This document shows, piece after piece, positions 38,014-46,943 of a DNA stretch of 64,000 nt. Location: NCBI GenBank assembly GCA_041859045.1, contig JBHELB010000006.1, positions 1 to 64,000 on the forward strand. Reading direction: 5' to 3'. The position numbers and the translations under genes are program-made. This DNA comes from JBHELB01 sp041859045 (GTDB taxonomy: Bacteria > Hydrogenedentota > Hydrogenedentia > Hydrogenedentales > SLHB01). The first letter of the stretch is position 1, and the number at the start of each line of letters is the position of its first letter. Under the pieces are notes generated by a model. The model saw nothing but the letters and a program-made list of their open reading frames with translations, made no database searches and was not told the origin of the DNA.

Positions 38014-39417
38014 ATGAGCGTACTACATCGCTTACGATTCCTGGGGCTCGCCGTGCTGGCCCTATGTGCTGCGTCTCACGCAAGCGGCCTTGAAGGAGTC
38101 GTCCTCGACGCGGAGAACAAACCTGCCGCGGGCGCAGTAGTGTACCTCGTCAGTACAGGGAAAAGTTTCTCGGCGCTTAACAATCGCGTCGAGATGCCTG
38201 ATGCGTTCACGCGCGCGATTACGGATAAGGCAGGCGCGTTCAAACTCGAGTCGGATTCGCAACCCACAACGCTCGTCGTGCGCGACATGGCGGGGCAACT
38301 CGCGACCTTTGAGTCGCCGAAATCTCTTACGCTCCGTTTGCCCGCGCCGGGTACAATCTCCGGAACGTTGAAGAAGGGACCTGAGCCGATTGCCGGACAG
38401 GAAGTGGAGGCCTTGCTTCTCAGCAAGAACCCCAAGGTCCGCATCCGCTTCTCCACAAAATCATCGACCGAGGGCACATTCCAGTTTTCACGCGCCATTC
38501 CGGGTCAATACGAGGTAATCACCCGTCATGACGTTCCTCAGGTGGGATGTTGTTTCCGATCGGTAGTCACAAACGATGGCAAGATTTCGCTGGAGCCAAA
38601 CGGCACTTCGAACATCGCCTTCGGCGGCACAGACCTCCCGCTGCTTGCAGGAACGATTCGCGATCTGGATGGCGCACCGCTTCACGGCGTCTGGGTAAGC
38701 CTGCGTCCAAAGCAGACAGCCTCCGAGCAGGTCTGGTCCACCGTCACCGATCGCGAGGGCCGCTATCTGCTTGGCGACATTCCCCCCGGCGACTACTCGA
38801 TGCGGTGTTTCCGCCGATTAGCGCTCAATACTGGCGCGCGCACGTTCGACGTCAAGCAGGAAATAGCGATTCTCGATGCGCCCGTCAATGGCGCCAAACA
38901 ACCTTGCTTCAAGAATGTTCAGGATCTTGCCGTTGACCTTGCCCCATTCATGCCGCTCGATACGGATCAAGCCGCTCCCGCGTTTGCAGGCACTTTGACC
39001 ACCGGCGCGCCACTGACCTCGGAGAGTCTGCGCGGAAAGATCGTCGTACTGCACGCGTTCGCGAGCTGGTGCGCGCCGTGCCGCAGGGGGATTGCCTTCT
39101 TCGACCAACTTCAGGAGCGTTTCCCCTCGGAAAAAGTGGCGGTCATCGGCGTCAATTTCGATGAGACTCTTGCGGACGCCCGGGACTTTATCCGAGAAAG
39201 CAACCTCAAGCACCCGGTGTTTTTTGAAGGTTCGATGTCTCAAAGCCGCATCGGCAAGGACTACCGGATCGCGGCGATTCCTGCAACGTTTGTGATTGAC
39301 GCGAGCGGTAACCTCTACCAGCAAGACGTCTTCGATGAGACACTGGCGGGCGTGGTTGAAGAGCTGCTCGCCAAAAGCGCGACGCCGTCCGCGCTAACGG
39401 CGGAGACTTCTCAGTGA
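38014..39417 (+). CDS. Secreted TlpA-like thioredoxin with carboxypeptidase-regulatory repeats
   Basis: A 467-residue exported protein with a signal peptide (about residues 1-24). Three or four beta-sandwich modules of the carboxypeptidase-regulatory type follow (about 26-310; for example GVVLDAENKPAAGAVVYLV and GTIRDLDGAPLHGVWVSL). A C-terminal TlpA/AhpC-like thioredoxin domain has the redox motif WCAPC (CAPC at residues 353-356) in FASWCAPCRRG and a cis-Pro region at IAAIPATFVID. It would reduce or shuffle disulphides outside the cytoplasm. It overlaps the next DUF4159 gene by 4 bp. Confidence 0.92.
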   Translation: MSVLHRLRFLGLAVLALCAASHASGLEGVVLDAENKPAAGAVVYLVSTGKSFSALNNRVEMPDAFTRAITDKAGAFKLESDSQPTTLVVRDMAGQLATFESPKSLTLRLPAPGTISGTLKKGPEPIAGQEVEALLLSKNPKVRIRFSTKSSTEGTFQFSRAIPGQYEVITRHDVPQVGCCFRSVVTNDGKISLEPNGTSNIAFGGTDLPLLAGTIRDLDGAPLHGVWVSLRPKQTASEQVWSTVTDREGRYLLGDIPPGDYSMRCFRRLALNTGARTFDVKQEIAILDAPVNGAKQPCFKNVQDLAVDLAPFMPLDTDQAAPAFAGTLTTGAPLTSESLRGKIVVLHAFASWCAPCRRGIAFFDQLQERFPSEKVAVIGVNFDETLADARDFIRESNLKHPVFFEGSMSQSRIGKDYRIAAIPATFVIDASGNLYQQDVFDETLAGVVEELLAKSATPSALTAETSQ

Positions 39418-40190
39418 ACCGCATCGGTTTTCGCGCGCTTCTTGTCTTCGGGTTATTCCTCCCCTGTCTTGGCGCGGCAGCGGCTTCGGGCGACAGCGAC
39501 TACGGCATCCTCATCGCCCGCGTCAAGTTCGCGAGCGATACCCACGGCGCGAATCCTTGGAACCTGTACCCCGGCGCGGAGAAGAATCTCCTTGAGGAGT
39601 TCCAGCGGCAAGTTCACTCCAAGGTCAAACTAGATCCGCGTTGCGAGAGCCGTAATCCTTGGACCGGGCCAGACGATATGTTCAACGGCGTCGTCGATCT
39701 GGAAACGCTCGAGCCGATGCGCGCTTTTCCCATGCTCCTAATGACTTCCGACGGGGTGTTTCGCCTCTCGCCGAAACAGAAAGAGAACCTTCGCGCATAT
39801 CTGGAGCAAGGCGGTTTTCTTCTCATGGACGACTGCGTGGCCGATGACGGGCCTCAGGACTCTTTCTTCCGTTGCGCGTGCATGGCAATGGAGGATATTT
39901 TTGGTTCGGGCCGGGTGGAGACTATTCCTCGCGATCATGAGATATTTCGAAACGTGTTTGATCTCACCGACATGGGCACGCCTTTCTTGCAAGGCAAGCA
40001 TCACGAAGCCCAGGGAGTATTCGTCGGCGACCGCTTGGCGGTTTTTATCAACTCAACCGATCTCCACTGCGGCTGGGTCGATCGCAACGGAACTCGCTTT
40101 CGTCCCGGCACTCCCGGACGTGGTCCGCACACCTACAAAGACGCCATTCACATGGGCATCAACATCCTCATGTACGTGCTTTCCCACTAG
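39414..40190 (+). CDS. DUF4159 protein with Sec signal
   Basis: A 258-residue paralogue of the protein at 37194. The Sec-type signal peptide is about residues 1-24 (FGLFLPCLGAAAASG). The shared landmarks are WNLYPGAEKNLLEEFQRQVH, LMTSDGVFRLSPKQKENLR, LEQGGFLLMDDC, DLHCGWVDRNG and the MGINILMYVLSH ending. The two DUF4159 proteins bracket the thioredoxin gene. This is the last gene of the operon. The following region has GCGTTTTACGTTTTT, a weak stem with a T run. Confidence 0.93.
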   Translation: MNRIGFRALLVFGLFLPCLGAAAASGDSDYGILIARVKFASDTHGANPWNLYPGAEKNLLEEFQRQVHSKVKLDPRCESRNPWTGPDDMFNGVVDLETLEPMRAFPMLLMTSDGVFRLSPKQKENLRAYLEQGGFLLMDDCVADDGPQDSFFRCACMAMEDIFGSGRVETIPRDHEIFRNVFDLTDMGTPFLQGKHHEAQGVFVGDRLAVFINSTDLHCGWVDRNGTRFRPGTPGRGPHTYKDAIHMGINILMYVLSH

Positions 40191-40370
40191 GGCGTTTTAC
40201 GTTTTTGTACCTACGGTCTCCGACATTAAAGCGTTTTCCCCAAAACGTATTCTCGCATCGCTGTGCCGACTGATCCTTGCCGAACCCAGTTTGAAATATC
40301 AGGCCGCTTCTGGCATCGTTACGGGCTAAGCTGGCGGGCGGATTTGACTCAAAAGACAGATTCCATGCGG

Positions 40371-40383
40371 GGGGAATATCCCC
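40371..40383. promoter_or_regulatory. Palindrome GGGGAATATCCCC
   Basis: This 13-bp symmetric site lies in the 255-bp gap before the GH115-like gene, 63 bp upstream of its ATG. It shares the GGGAATATCCC core with the site at 935-949. A candidate operator for the glycosidase-transporter pair. Confidence 0.4.
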
Positions 40384-40445
40384 GGGAAACGTCCGGCCAT
40401 CTTCAGAATAGCGCTTAAAATCACTTAGTAAGGACCCAAAATAGC

Positions 40446-42392
40446 ATGGATTGTGTGGTGTTTTTCGGTGGAACCGCCGCGTCGCCAGAGAGAATGGCGG
40501 CTGAGGACCTGGCGCGCGATCTTGAGGCCGTGATTGACCGCCCCGTGGCGGCGACGATGGAGCCGGAGTCCATTCCCGCGGACCGCACGGTGTTCTTGGT
40601 CGGAACGCCGGCATCGTGCCGCGCGCTCGCGGCGACGTGCGAACGTGAGAAACTTTCCTTAACGCCGCAGACCCCTGGCCCGCGTGGCGGCCTCATGCGC
40701 CGAGTCGAACGCCCCGGCCAGCCGCCGATTGTGCTCCTCGGCGGCAGCGATGCAGGCGGCGTGCAGCGGGTGGTCTACACGTATGCGCGCGAAATTCTCG
40801 GCATTGACCCGTTCGCGTGGTGGACCGGCAAGAAACCGCGCGCCGGCGTCTCACCGCTCCCGGAAACGCTCGACCGCATCGTTGCATCACCCACCGTCCC
40901 CATTGTCTGCTACTTCGACAACGACAACGATGAACTCGCGAATATGTCGCGTCCCTATCTTCAGTTCGACTTCGAGACGTGGAAGGCGCTGGTGGATTCG
41001 CTGGTGCGTATCGGCTACAACGCGATCGACATTCACGATCATCTCGGGCGCAGCGAATTCTATCGCTGGGATTTCTACAAGCAACTGCGGCCAGACTACA
41101 TGGTCGACCTCGACTTCCTCGACAAGATGATCGATTACGCCCATCAAAAAGGCGTGATGATTCAAATTCCCATGTACCTGGCGTGGCAATTCAAGCACAT
41201 CGGCGAGGACGAAGCGGTCTGCTGGACAAAATACCAGGATCGTTGGCGAGAAGTCTGGCGTTACTACATGAAAGAAACGCCGTTGGGTAAGGGCGACCTC
41301 TTCCTCGACCGTCCGCGCAGCCAACTCTGGGATTACGATTACCGGAGCGCCTGCGGCGAAGACACGGCGACAGTGATGACCGAAGCGTTCACGGCGTTGC
41401 GGGATATTGTCAGGGAATCCAATCCGAACGCGACGATGATCTGCGACTTGTACACACACGGCATGGAAGTCTGGCGCACGGGACGTTTCAATCCGCCGAA
41501 GGACTACATCATGGCCTGGCCGAACGACGGTTGGGGACGCATCTCGGGGTTCCCCGAGGACACGCGCGGCTATCGGTTCGGGTGCTATATGCACGCGGGA
41601 TTCTGGTTGAATCATGTGGTGGAGGATCCCTACCCCGAGCGCATTGGAGACAGCATGCGCCGCATGTTGGTGGACCACGACGCACGTCATTACCTGCTTG
41701 TCAACGGGCAGACCTTCCGCCATTTTGGCCTGAACCTGGAAGCGTATGCGCGCGCATCGGCCGATCCCGAAGGCTTCAGTGGTACGCGGTTCTACCGTGA
41801 GTACGCGACGCGCTACGTGGGCGAAACCGCCGCGCCAAAGGCAGTGGAAGCGCTTCGCGTGTTGCACGAGGTCAGCGGCCGCGGCTATGTGGATTTCATG
41901 CACGCACTCATGCGTGATCTCGAGGCGTGCGTCCAAAAAAAACGTTTCGACAGTGTGGCGGAACTCATGGAAACTCGCGCGGGCGTTGCACAACAACATG
42001 CGCGCTTGCTCGATGCGCTGCAACTCGCGCAAGACGCCGAGGCGTTGACACAGACCGAGGATGCGGCGATGGTCGCCTATGACCAGTTCGTTCTGCCGAT
42101 CCGAATCTTTGCGGAAACCGTGGCGATCCGCCTTGCCTTGCTCGACGCGCTCATCGGCTGGAATCGCTACTGCATCGAGAACAATGCGCACGGGCTCGAA
42201 CAAGCGCGTGCGGCCGTCGTCGAGGCTCGCAAGCGCCTCGAACTGCACCTCGCGACGCGCGCGGAAGGCGATCGAAACCCGCAGTGGAAAACCTGGTACG
42301 ATCCGGCGAAGCGCCGTCCGAACGGCGGTTTTCCAACAATGGAAGAGCTGGATCGCGTTCAGTTCGAGGAATCCGAAGCCAGCGCGAAGTAA
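40446..42392 (+). CDS. GH115-like glycoside hydrolase (alpha-glucuronidase-type)
   Basis: A 648-residue protein resembling GH115 alpha-glucuronidases, which cleave glucuronosyl side chains from xylan and related glycans. Shared features are the N-terminal alpha/beta part with IVLLGGSDAGGVQRVVYTYA and GIDPFAWWTGKKP, DYIMAWPNDGWGRI near residue 355, and the MHAGFWLNHVV region. It is shorter than typical GH115 members (about 800-950 residues) and lacks a signal peptide, so it would act in the cytoplasm on an imported oligosaccharide. It is followed after 15 bp by an MFS transporter. Family assignment is by motif memory only. Confidence 0.7.
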   Translation: MDCVVFFGGTAASPERMAAEDLARDLEAVIDRPVAATMEPESIPADRTVFLVGTPASCRALAATCEREKLSLTPQTPGPRGGLMRRVERPGQPPIVLLGGSDAGGVQRVVYTYAREILGIDPFAWWTGKKPRAGVSPLPETLDRIVASPTVPIVCYFDNDNDELANMSRPYLQFDFETWKALVDSLVRIGYNAIDIHDHLGRSEFYRWDFYKQLRPDYMVDLDFLDKMIDYAHQKGVMIQIPMYLAWQFKHIGEDEAVCWTKYQDRWREVWRYYMKETPLGKGDLFLDRPRSQLWDYDYRSACGEDTATVMTEAFTALRDIVRESNPNATMICDLYTHGMEVWRTGRFNPPKDYIMAWPNDGWGRISGFPEDTRGYRFGCYMHAGFWLNHVVEDPYPERIGDSMRRMLVDHDARHYLLVNGQTFRHFGLNLEAYARASADPEGFSGTRFYREYATRYVGETAAPKAVEALRVLHEVSGRGYVDFMHALMRDLEACVQKKRFDSVAELMETRAGVAQQHARLLDALQLAQDAEALTQTEDAAMVAYDQFVLPIRIFAETVAIRLALLDALIGWNRYCIENNAHGLEQARAAVVEARKRLELHLATRAEGDRNPQWKTWYDPAKRRPNGGFPTMEELDRVQFEESEASAK

Positions 42393-42407
42393 CGCGGCGA
42401 AACATCC

Positions 42408-43694
42408 ATGAGCGATCAGCCCGGGCCACAAATCAAAGGCGTCACGCCCGCTATTCACCAATGGAACCTGCGGGTGGCCTCGCTGGATACGGCCTTCTAT
42501 ATGATGGCCACAAACATGCTGGGCCCGATGGCGCTCGTGCCGTTTCTGTTCAACCGCATCGGCATCGACGCCTTCTGGCTGGGCATCTTCAGTCTGGCCG
42601 GAATTCTTTCGGCGCTGGGCATGCCCCTTGGAAATGCGCTGGCCGGGCATAAAGCGCGCAAGATGCCGTTCTGCGCTGCATTCGGCCTGTTGCACCGCAC
42701 GCCATTTCTGCTGATCCCGATCGGCGTCATGTGCTTCTACACAAATCCCCTCGCTCTGCTGACCCTCATCATCGGCGTCTATATCGTGGCCTCGTTTCTT
42801 GGCGGCGCAATCGGCTCCGTCTATCAGGTCATGTTGGCCAACAGCACGTACGAGCACCGCTGGGGGCGCGTTATGTCATTGCGCTCATTTTCGGCCGCGG
42901 TGATGGGCCTCGCCGCCACGGCCCTGGTCTATCAAATCAACCGCTGGTTTCAGGTGCCCACCAACTACGTCGTACTCGGATGGACGGGCGCGGGACTGCT
43001 GTATGTCTCCCTCTTTTTCGCCACGCGCGTGCGCGAAGTCCCTGTGCCGCCCGCACACGACGCAACGCACGCGGGACTCGTGGCGACATTCCGCGCGGGA
43101 GCCAGGATTCTGCGCGACGAGCCCTACATGCGCTGGCTGGTCGCGGGAATGTCCATTCGCGCGGCGGGATTCCTCATGGGTTTCTACATGGGCGCGTTCC
43201 TCATCGAGCGGCGTCAGCTCGACGAAGCGCATATGTGGGTGCCGATCGTTCTCATGGCGGTGCCGGAGATGTTCTCGCACCTTGCTTCCGGCCGCATCAT
43301 CGATCGCTACGGCCCCAAGGCGGCCCTGGTGCTATCCGCGCTGCTCGTGGGCGTCAACTCAATTGCTTTAGCGCATACCCAAAGCTGGTTTGCATTTGCC
43401 GTGGTCTTCGCCAGCGGGGCCTTTGGCGGGAGTTTGCAGGGCAACGCGTGGCCCACGTTCCTCGTCAAGCTCGGACCGCCCCAATCGCGCACGCTCTACT
43501 TCGCGACCGCCGCGTTGGCCTGCGCCCCCGGCGGCGTCTTGGCCACCATCGTGGGCATGTACATCACGCGCGCCACCCATTTCGACTACATTTTCTACTA
43601 TGCCTCCGCAGGCGGGCTGATCGCCGCGCTCATCTTCTGGCTGAAACTCCCCAGCTTTCATCCCAAAGCGAACGCGCGCGAACTGTCTGCGTAG
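42408..43694 (+). CDS. MFS transporter
   Basis: A 428-residue major facilitator with about 12 membrane segments. RIGIDAFWLGIFSLAGILS and the cytoplasmic loop NALAGHKARKMPF (loop 2-3 equivalent) lie in the first half, and RIIDRYGPKAALVLSALLV (loop 8-9) in the second. It lies 15 bp downstream of the GH115-like gene and is probably the uptake route for its substrate. ATG 42408 is preceded by GCGGCGAAACATCC, a weak site. Confidence 0.9.
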   Translation: MSDQPGPQIKGVTPAIHQWNLRVASLDTAFYMMATNMLGPMALVPFLFNRIGIDAFWLGIFSLAGILSALGMPLGNALAGHKARKMPFCAAFGLLHRTPFLLIPIGVMCFYTNPLALLTLIIGVYIVASFLGGAIGSVYQVMLANSTYEHRWGRVMSLRSFSAAVMGLAATALVYQINRWFQVPTNYVVLGWTGAGLLYVSLFFATRVREVPVPPAHDATHAGLVATFRAGARILRDEPYMRWLVAGMSIRAAGFLMGFYMGAFLIERRQLDEAHMWVPIVLMAVPEMFSHLASGRIIDRYGPKAALVLSALLVGVNSIALAHTQSWFAFAVVFASGAFGGSLQGNAWPTFLVKLGPPQSRTLYFATAALACAPGGVLATIVGMYITRATHFDYIFYYASAGGLIAALIFWLKLPSFHPKANARELSA

Positions 43695-43734
43695 CGCGAC
43701 AATCCGCGCGCGTCGAATGACGGCGGCTATTGCG

Positions 43735-45189
43735 TTACGACACTTCGCTCAAGGCTATTCCCATCGCATCGGCCACGCCTTTGCCGTAGGCTGGATCGGC
43801 CTTCAGACAATTGCCGATGTGCCGAATCTTGATCTCCTTGGGCGCATCGCCCATCGCACGCGCCGTGTTCTCGAACAACACCTGCTGCTGCGCCGGAGTC
43901 ATCAGGCGGAAGAGCAGTCCGGGCTGGGTGTAGTAATCGTCGTCCTCGCGGTGATTCCAGTGGTCCGCAGCCCCTTCCAGGCTTAGCGGCGGCTCGGCGA
44001 AGTCCGGTTGCTGCTGCCACTCGCCGTAGCTGTTGGGCTCGTACCCCAGCGTGCCGCCGTAATTGCCGTCCACCCGCATCGCGCCGTCGCGGTGGTAGCT
44101 ATGGAATGGGCAACGGGCACGGTTCACAGGGATAAGGTGGTGATTGACGCCCAACCGATAGCGCTGCGCGTCGCCATAGGAAAACAGCCGCCCCTGCAAC
44201 ATTTTATCCGGCGAGAACCCGATCCCCGGCACGACATTCGCCGGATTGAACGCGGCTTGCTCGACTTCGGCGAAATAGTTCTCGGGATTGCGGTTTAGTT
44301 CAAGTACGCCCACCTCCATGAGCGGATAGTCCTTGTGAAACCACACTTTCGTCAGGTCGAACGGGTTGTATGGGCACTTCGCGGCGTCCTTCTCCGGCAT
44401 TACCTGAATCAGCATCGTCCAGCGAGGAAAGTCGCCTTTATCGATGCTGTCGAAGAGGTCACGCTGATGACTTTCGCGATCCTTCCCGATGAGCGCCTCG
44501 GCTTCCTGATCCGTCAGGTTACGAATGCCCTGCTGCGAACGAAGGTGGAACTTGACCCAGTAGCGTTCGTTCTTGGCGCTAATCAAACTGAACGTGTGGC
44601 TTCCGAATCCGTGCATGTGCCGGTAGGAATAGGGAATTCCGCGGTCGCTCATGACAATGGTGATCTGGTGCAGCGCTTCGGGAAGCGACGTCCAGAAATC
44701 CCAGTTGTTCCGCGCACTACGAAGATTGGTACGCGGATCGCGCTTGACCGCGTGGTTCAGATCCGGAAACTTCAGAGGGTCGCGCAGGAAGAACACCGGC
44801 GTGTTATTTCCGACCAGATCCCAGTTCCCTTCCTCAGTGTAGAATTTGACCGCGAAACCGCGGATGTCGCGCTCCGCGTCGGCCGCGCCCCGCTCGCCCG
44901 CCACGGTCGAAAAACGCACGAACAAGTCCGTTTTCTTGCCCACGCTCGAAAAGATCTTGGCCTTTGTGTAGCGCGTGATGTCGTGGGTTACCGTGAATGT
45001 GCCATACGCGCCCGACCCCTTGGCATGCATTCGACGCTCAGGAATGACCTCCCGATCAAAATGCGCCAACTTCTCAAGAAACCACGCATCTTGCAAAAGC
45101 ATTGGGCCCCGCGGCCCCGCCGTCATCGCGTTCTGGTTGTCCGGCACCGGAGCGCCGGCGTTGGTGGTTAGCTTCTTTGAATCGCTCAT
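43735..45189 (-). CDS. katA: Monofunctional haem catalase
   Basis: A 484-residue small-subunit catalase that decomposes H2O2. The distal histidine H55 lies in ERRMHAKGSGAYG, the distal Asn in DLVGNNTPVFF (about residue 128), and the proximal haem Tyr in RLFSYGDAQRYRLG (about residue 337). NADPH-binding-type residues lie around RSARNNWDFW. Its start overlaps the Fur-family gene's stop by 4 bp, so the regulator and catalase form one unit, the classic PerR-katA arrangement. Confidence 0.97.
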   Translation of the reverse strand: MSDSKKLTTNAGAPVPDNQNAMTAGPRGPMLLQDAWFLEKLAHFDREVIPERRMHAKGSGAYGTFTVTHDITRYTKAKIFSSVGKKTDLFVRFSTVAGERGAADAERDIRGFAVKFYTEEGNWDLVGNNTPVFFLRDPLKFPDLNHAVKRDPRTNLRSARNNWDFWTSLPEALHQITIVMSDRGIPYSYRHMHGFGSHTFSLISAKNERYWVKFHLRSQQGIRNLTDQEAEALIGKDRESHQRDLFDSIDKGDFPRWTMLIQVMPEKDAAKCPYNPFDLTKVWFHKDYPLMEVGVLELNRNPENYFAEVEQAAFNPANVVPGIGFSPDKMLQGRLFSYGDAQRYRLGVNHHLIPVNRARCPFHSYHRDGAMRVDGNYGGTLGYEPNSYGEWQQQPDFAEPPLSLEGAADHWNHREDDDYYTQPGLLFRLMTPAQQQVLFENTARAMGDAPKEIKIRHIGNCLKADPAYGKGVADAMGIALSEVS

Positions 45190-45668
45190 CGCTGCTTTCC
45201 TTTCGTTCGGTTGGATACTTCCCCTTCCTTCTGACAGACGACGCAGACTCCCTTCACCTCCAGGTGAAGCGATAATACAGCGCCAAAGGTTCGAACCTCC
45301 TTAGGCATGTCGAGCCCTTCGGCGTTTCTTAGCGTAAAATCTCGAATCATTCCGCATTTCACGCACGCGAAATGATGATGGGGATGCATATTGCCATCGA
45401 AACGGAGACTCTCCTGACTCATCCCCACGATGCCAATGGCCCCAATCTGCTCGAATAACTTGAGATTGCGGTACACGGTGTCGAGCGAAACCGCCGGGAT
45501 CCGTTTCTTTACCTTGCGATAGACCGTGAGCGCGTCCGGGTGTGCATCCGTCGAAATCACTTCACGGAAGATTTCCGTGCGCTGGTGAGTGAGCTTAATC
45601 CCCTGCTCTTCGCAGATCTTACGAAAAGCATCGAGCCGCTCCATGATTTTTGACCGCGCCATACTCAT
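45186..45668 (-). CDS. perR: Fur-family regulator, PerR-like
   Basis: A 160-residue metal-dependent repressor of the Fur family, likely a peroxide sensor because it is coupled to katA. The winged helix (LTHQRTEIFREVISTDAHPD, SLDTVYRNLKLFEQIGAI) covers about residues 25-80. The regulatory-metal ligands are in RFDGNMHPHHHF. Structural Zn cysteines are CVKC (about 101-104) and CVVC (about 141-144). The intergenic region upstream (45669-45740) is AT-rich, with TTACGAGAATATACGATC, a possible autoregulatory box. PerR rather than Fur identity is inferred from context. Confidence 0.9.
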   Translation of the reverse strand: MSMARSKIMERLDAFRKICEEQGIKLTHQRTEIFREVISTDAHPDALTVYRKVKKRIPAVSLDTVYRNLKLFEQIGAIGIVGMSQESLRFDGNMHPHHHFACVKCGMIRDFTLRNAEGLDMPKEVRTFGAVLSLHLEVKGVCVVCQKEGEVSNRTKGKQR

Positions 45669-45740
45669 AGGAATGTTTCCTATTTACGAGAATATACGAT
45701 CTTCGGCCAGAAGTCAACGGCCTTTTTCTGTGGAGCAGGA

Positions 45741-45956
45741 AGAAAGAGCCAATACCGACCGTTCCTTTGATTTCCCCAGTACGAAACCTCACACTATCGC
45801 CACATCCTCATAGGAGGCCGTATGACGCGAAAGAGTTCGTTGACCACGCTCCTGGTTATCTTTCTGCTATGCCTCGCGATACCGATCGGTCTGTATAGCC
45901 TCGTATCGCTTCCTTTCTCTCCGCCCGCCGCAGATTCGCCGCAAGGCAAACTGCCG
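45741..45956 (+). repeat. Long direct repeat, copy 1 (promoter, RBS and signal anchor)
   Basis: About 216 bp beginning AGAAAGAGCCAATACCGACC. It is nearly identical to 46728-46943 (about 18 mismatches by hand). It covers 81 bp of untranslated leader, a TAGGAGGCCGT ribosome-binding site and the first ~45 codons. Spacing is collinear in both copies. Confidence 0.9.
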
Positions 45957-46694
45957 CCGCTGCCGGTTATACCTACCTCGGAACAGACCGAAGGAACTGC
46001 GCCGTCCACCAGTTCCGTCGGCCTTCGCCCTGCTGGTCAGGACGCCGCCGCCATCATTGCAGACTTCCGCGCACGCCACGCAAACGACGGAAAGCCAGAA
46101 GCGAAAGCAGGCTCGTTCCGATACACGCGTGACGCCTTCTCTGGTCTCCCCTACAGCAACAAAGAGCTAGCATGGGATTTGTACGAAATCTCCGAAGCGG
46201 TGCTTGAGGGAGCCGAACCGCCTGAGACGCTACTGAAACTGTTTCGCTGCCAGAGCCCGAAGGTACGCCGCACCCTCCTGAAGGTGTTCGGCGATGCCAC
46301 GATAGCTCCGCCCCCCTACGATGCAGTAAGCGAGGAAGAACGTTTGTGGTCGAAGCTAAGCAAGCAGGATCGGGACACCATCCTGACGGTCGCCGCAGAG
46401 ACCATCATTCACGAGGCCAAGCACACGCCTAGCCGAAAAAGCAACTACGTATTTTGGGTTCTGGCTGACCTAAATGGAGGCCAGGCGCTGCTTCCGCCCA
46501 TTGTATGGGCGGCGGACAACAACAGATCCGCCGACATGCGTATCCAGATGACGAATCTAGCCGTCACCTTCGCGCCAGAATCCCCAGAAGTGAACGCGCT
46601 AATTGCCCGCCGGTACTTCGATCGCAGCGCCGATGTACGTCTTTACGCCATCTGGGCGACCGCTACTCGCTACATATCGGAGATCCTGGAGTAA
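45822..46694 (+). CDS. Signal-anchored HEAT-like protein, tandem paralogue 1
   Basis: A 290-residue protein. The N-terminal signal anchor (about residues 8-30, TLLVIFLLCLAIPIGLYSLV) is almost identical to that of the next gene, while the rest is diverged. Shared islands are IIADFRARHA, IVWAADNN and the RMTNLA-type QMTNLAVTFAPESPEVNALI. Helical pairs such as ETLLKLFRCQSPKVRRTLLK resemble HEAT repeats. AGGAGG precedes the ATG. It is secreted or membrane-tethered with unknown function; HEAT-like folds suggest protein-protein contact. Confidence 0.8.
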   Translation: MTRKSSLTTLLVIFLLCLAIPIGLYSLVSLPFSPPAADSPQGKLPPLPVIPTSEQTEGTAPSTSSVGLRPAGQDAAAIIADFRARHANDGKPEAKAGSFRYTRDAFSGLPYSNKELAWDLYEISEAVLEGAEPPETLLKLFRCQSPKVRRTLLKVFGDATIAPPPYDAVSEEERLWSKLSKQDRDTILTVAAETIIHEAKHTPSRKSNYVFWVLADLNGGQALLPPIVWAADNNRSADMRIQMTNLAVTFAPESPEVNALIARRYFDRSADVRLYAIWATATRYISEILE

Positions 46695-46727
46695 TAGTGC
46701 TTCCGAAACCCCTGTGGGTGGGCCGAA

Positions 46728-46943
46728 AGAAAGAGCCAATACCGACCGTTCCTTTGATTTTCACTGGATGAAACCGCACACTACCGCCACATCCTCATAG
46801 GAGGCCGTATGACGCGAAAAAATTCGTTGACCACGCTTCTGGTTGTCTTTCTGCTATGCCTCGCGATACCGATCGGGCTGTATAGCTTCGTATCGCTTCC
46901 TTTTTCACCGCCCGCGGCAGGTTCTCCGCAAGGCAAACTGCCA
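46728..46943 (+). repeat. Long direct repeat, copy 2
   Basis: The second copy of the leader and signal-anchor repeat, 987 bp from copy 1. It begins 31 bp after the stop of paralogue 1. Most differences fall in the untranslated segment just before CACACTA and in third codon positions. Confidence 0.9.

Noticed and set aside
40887..42857. 656-codon minus-strand open frame opposite the GH115-like gene
   Set aside because: Antisense shadow. The plus strand carries a gene with recognisable motifs, an operon partner and a start suited to the family.
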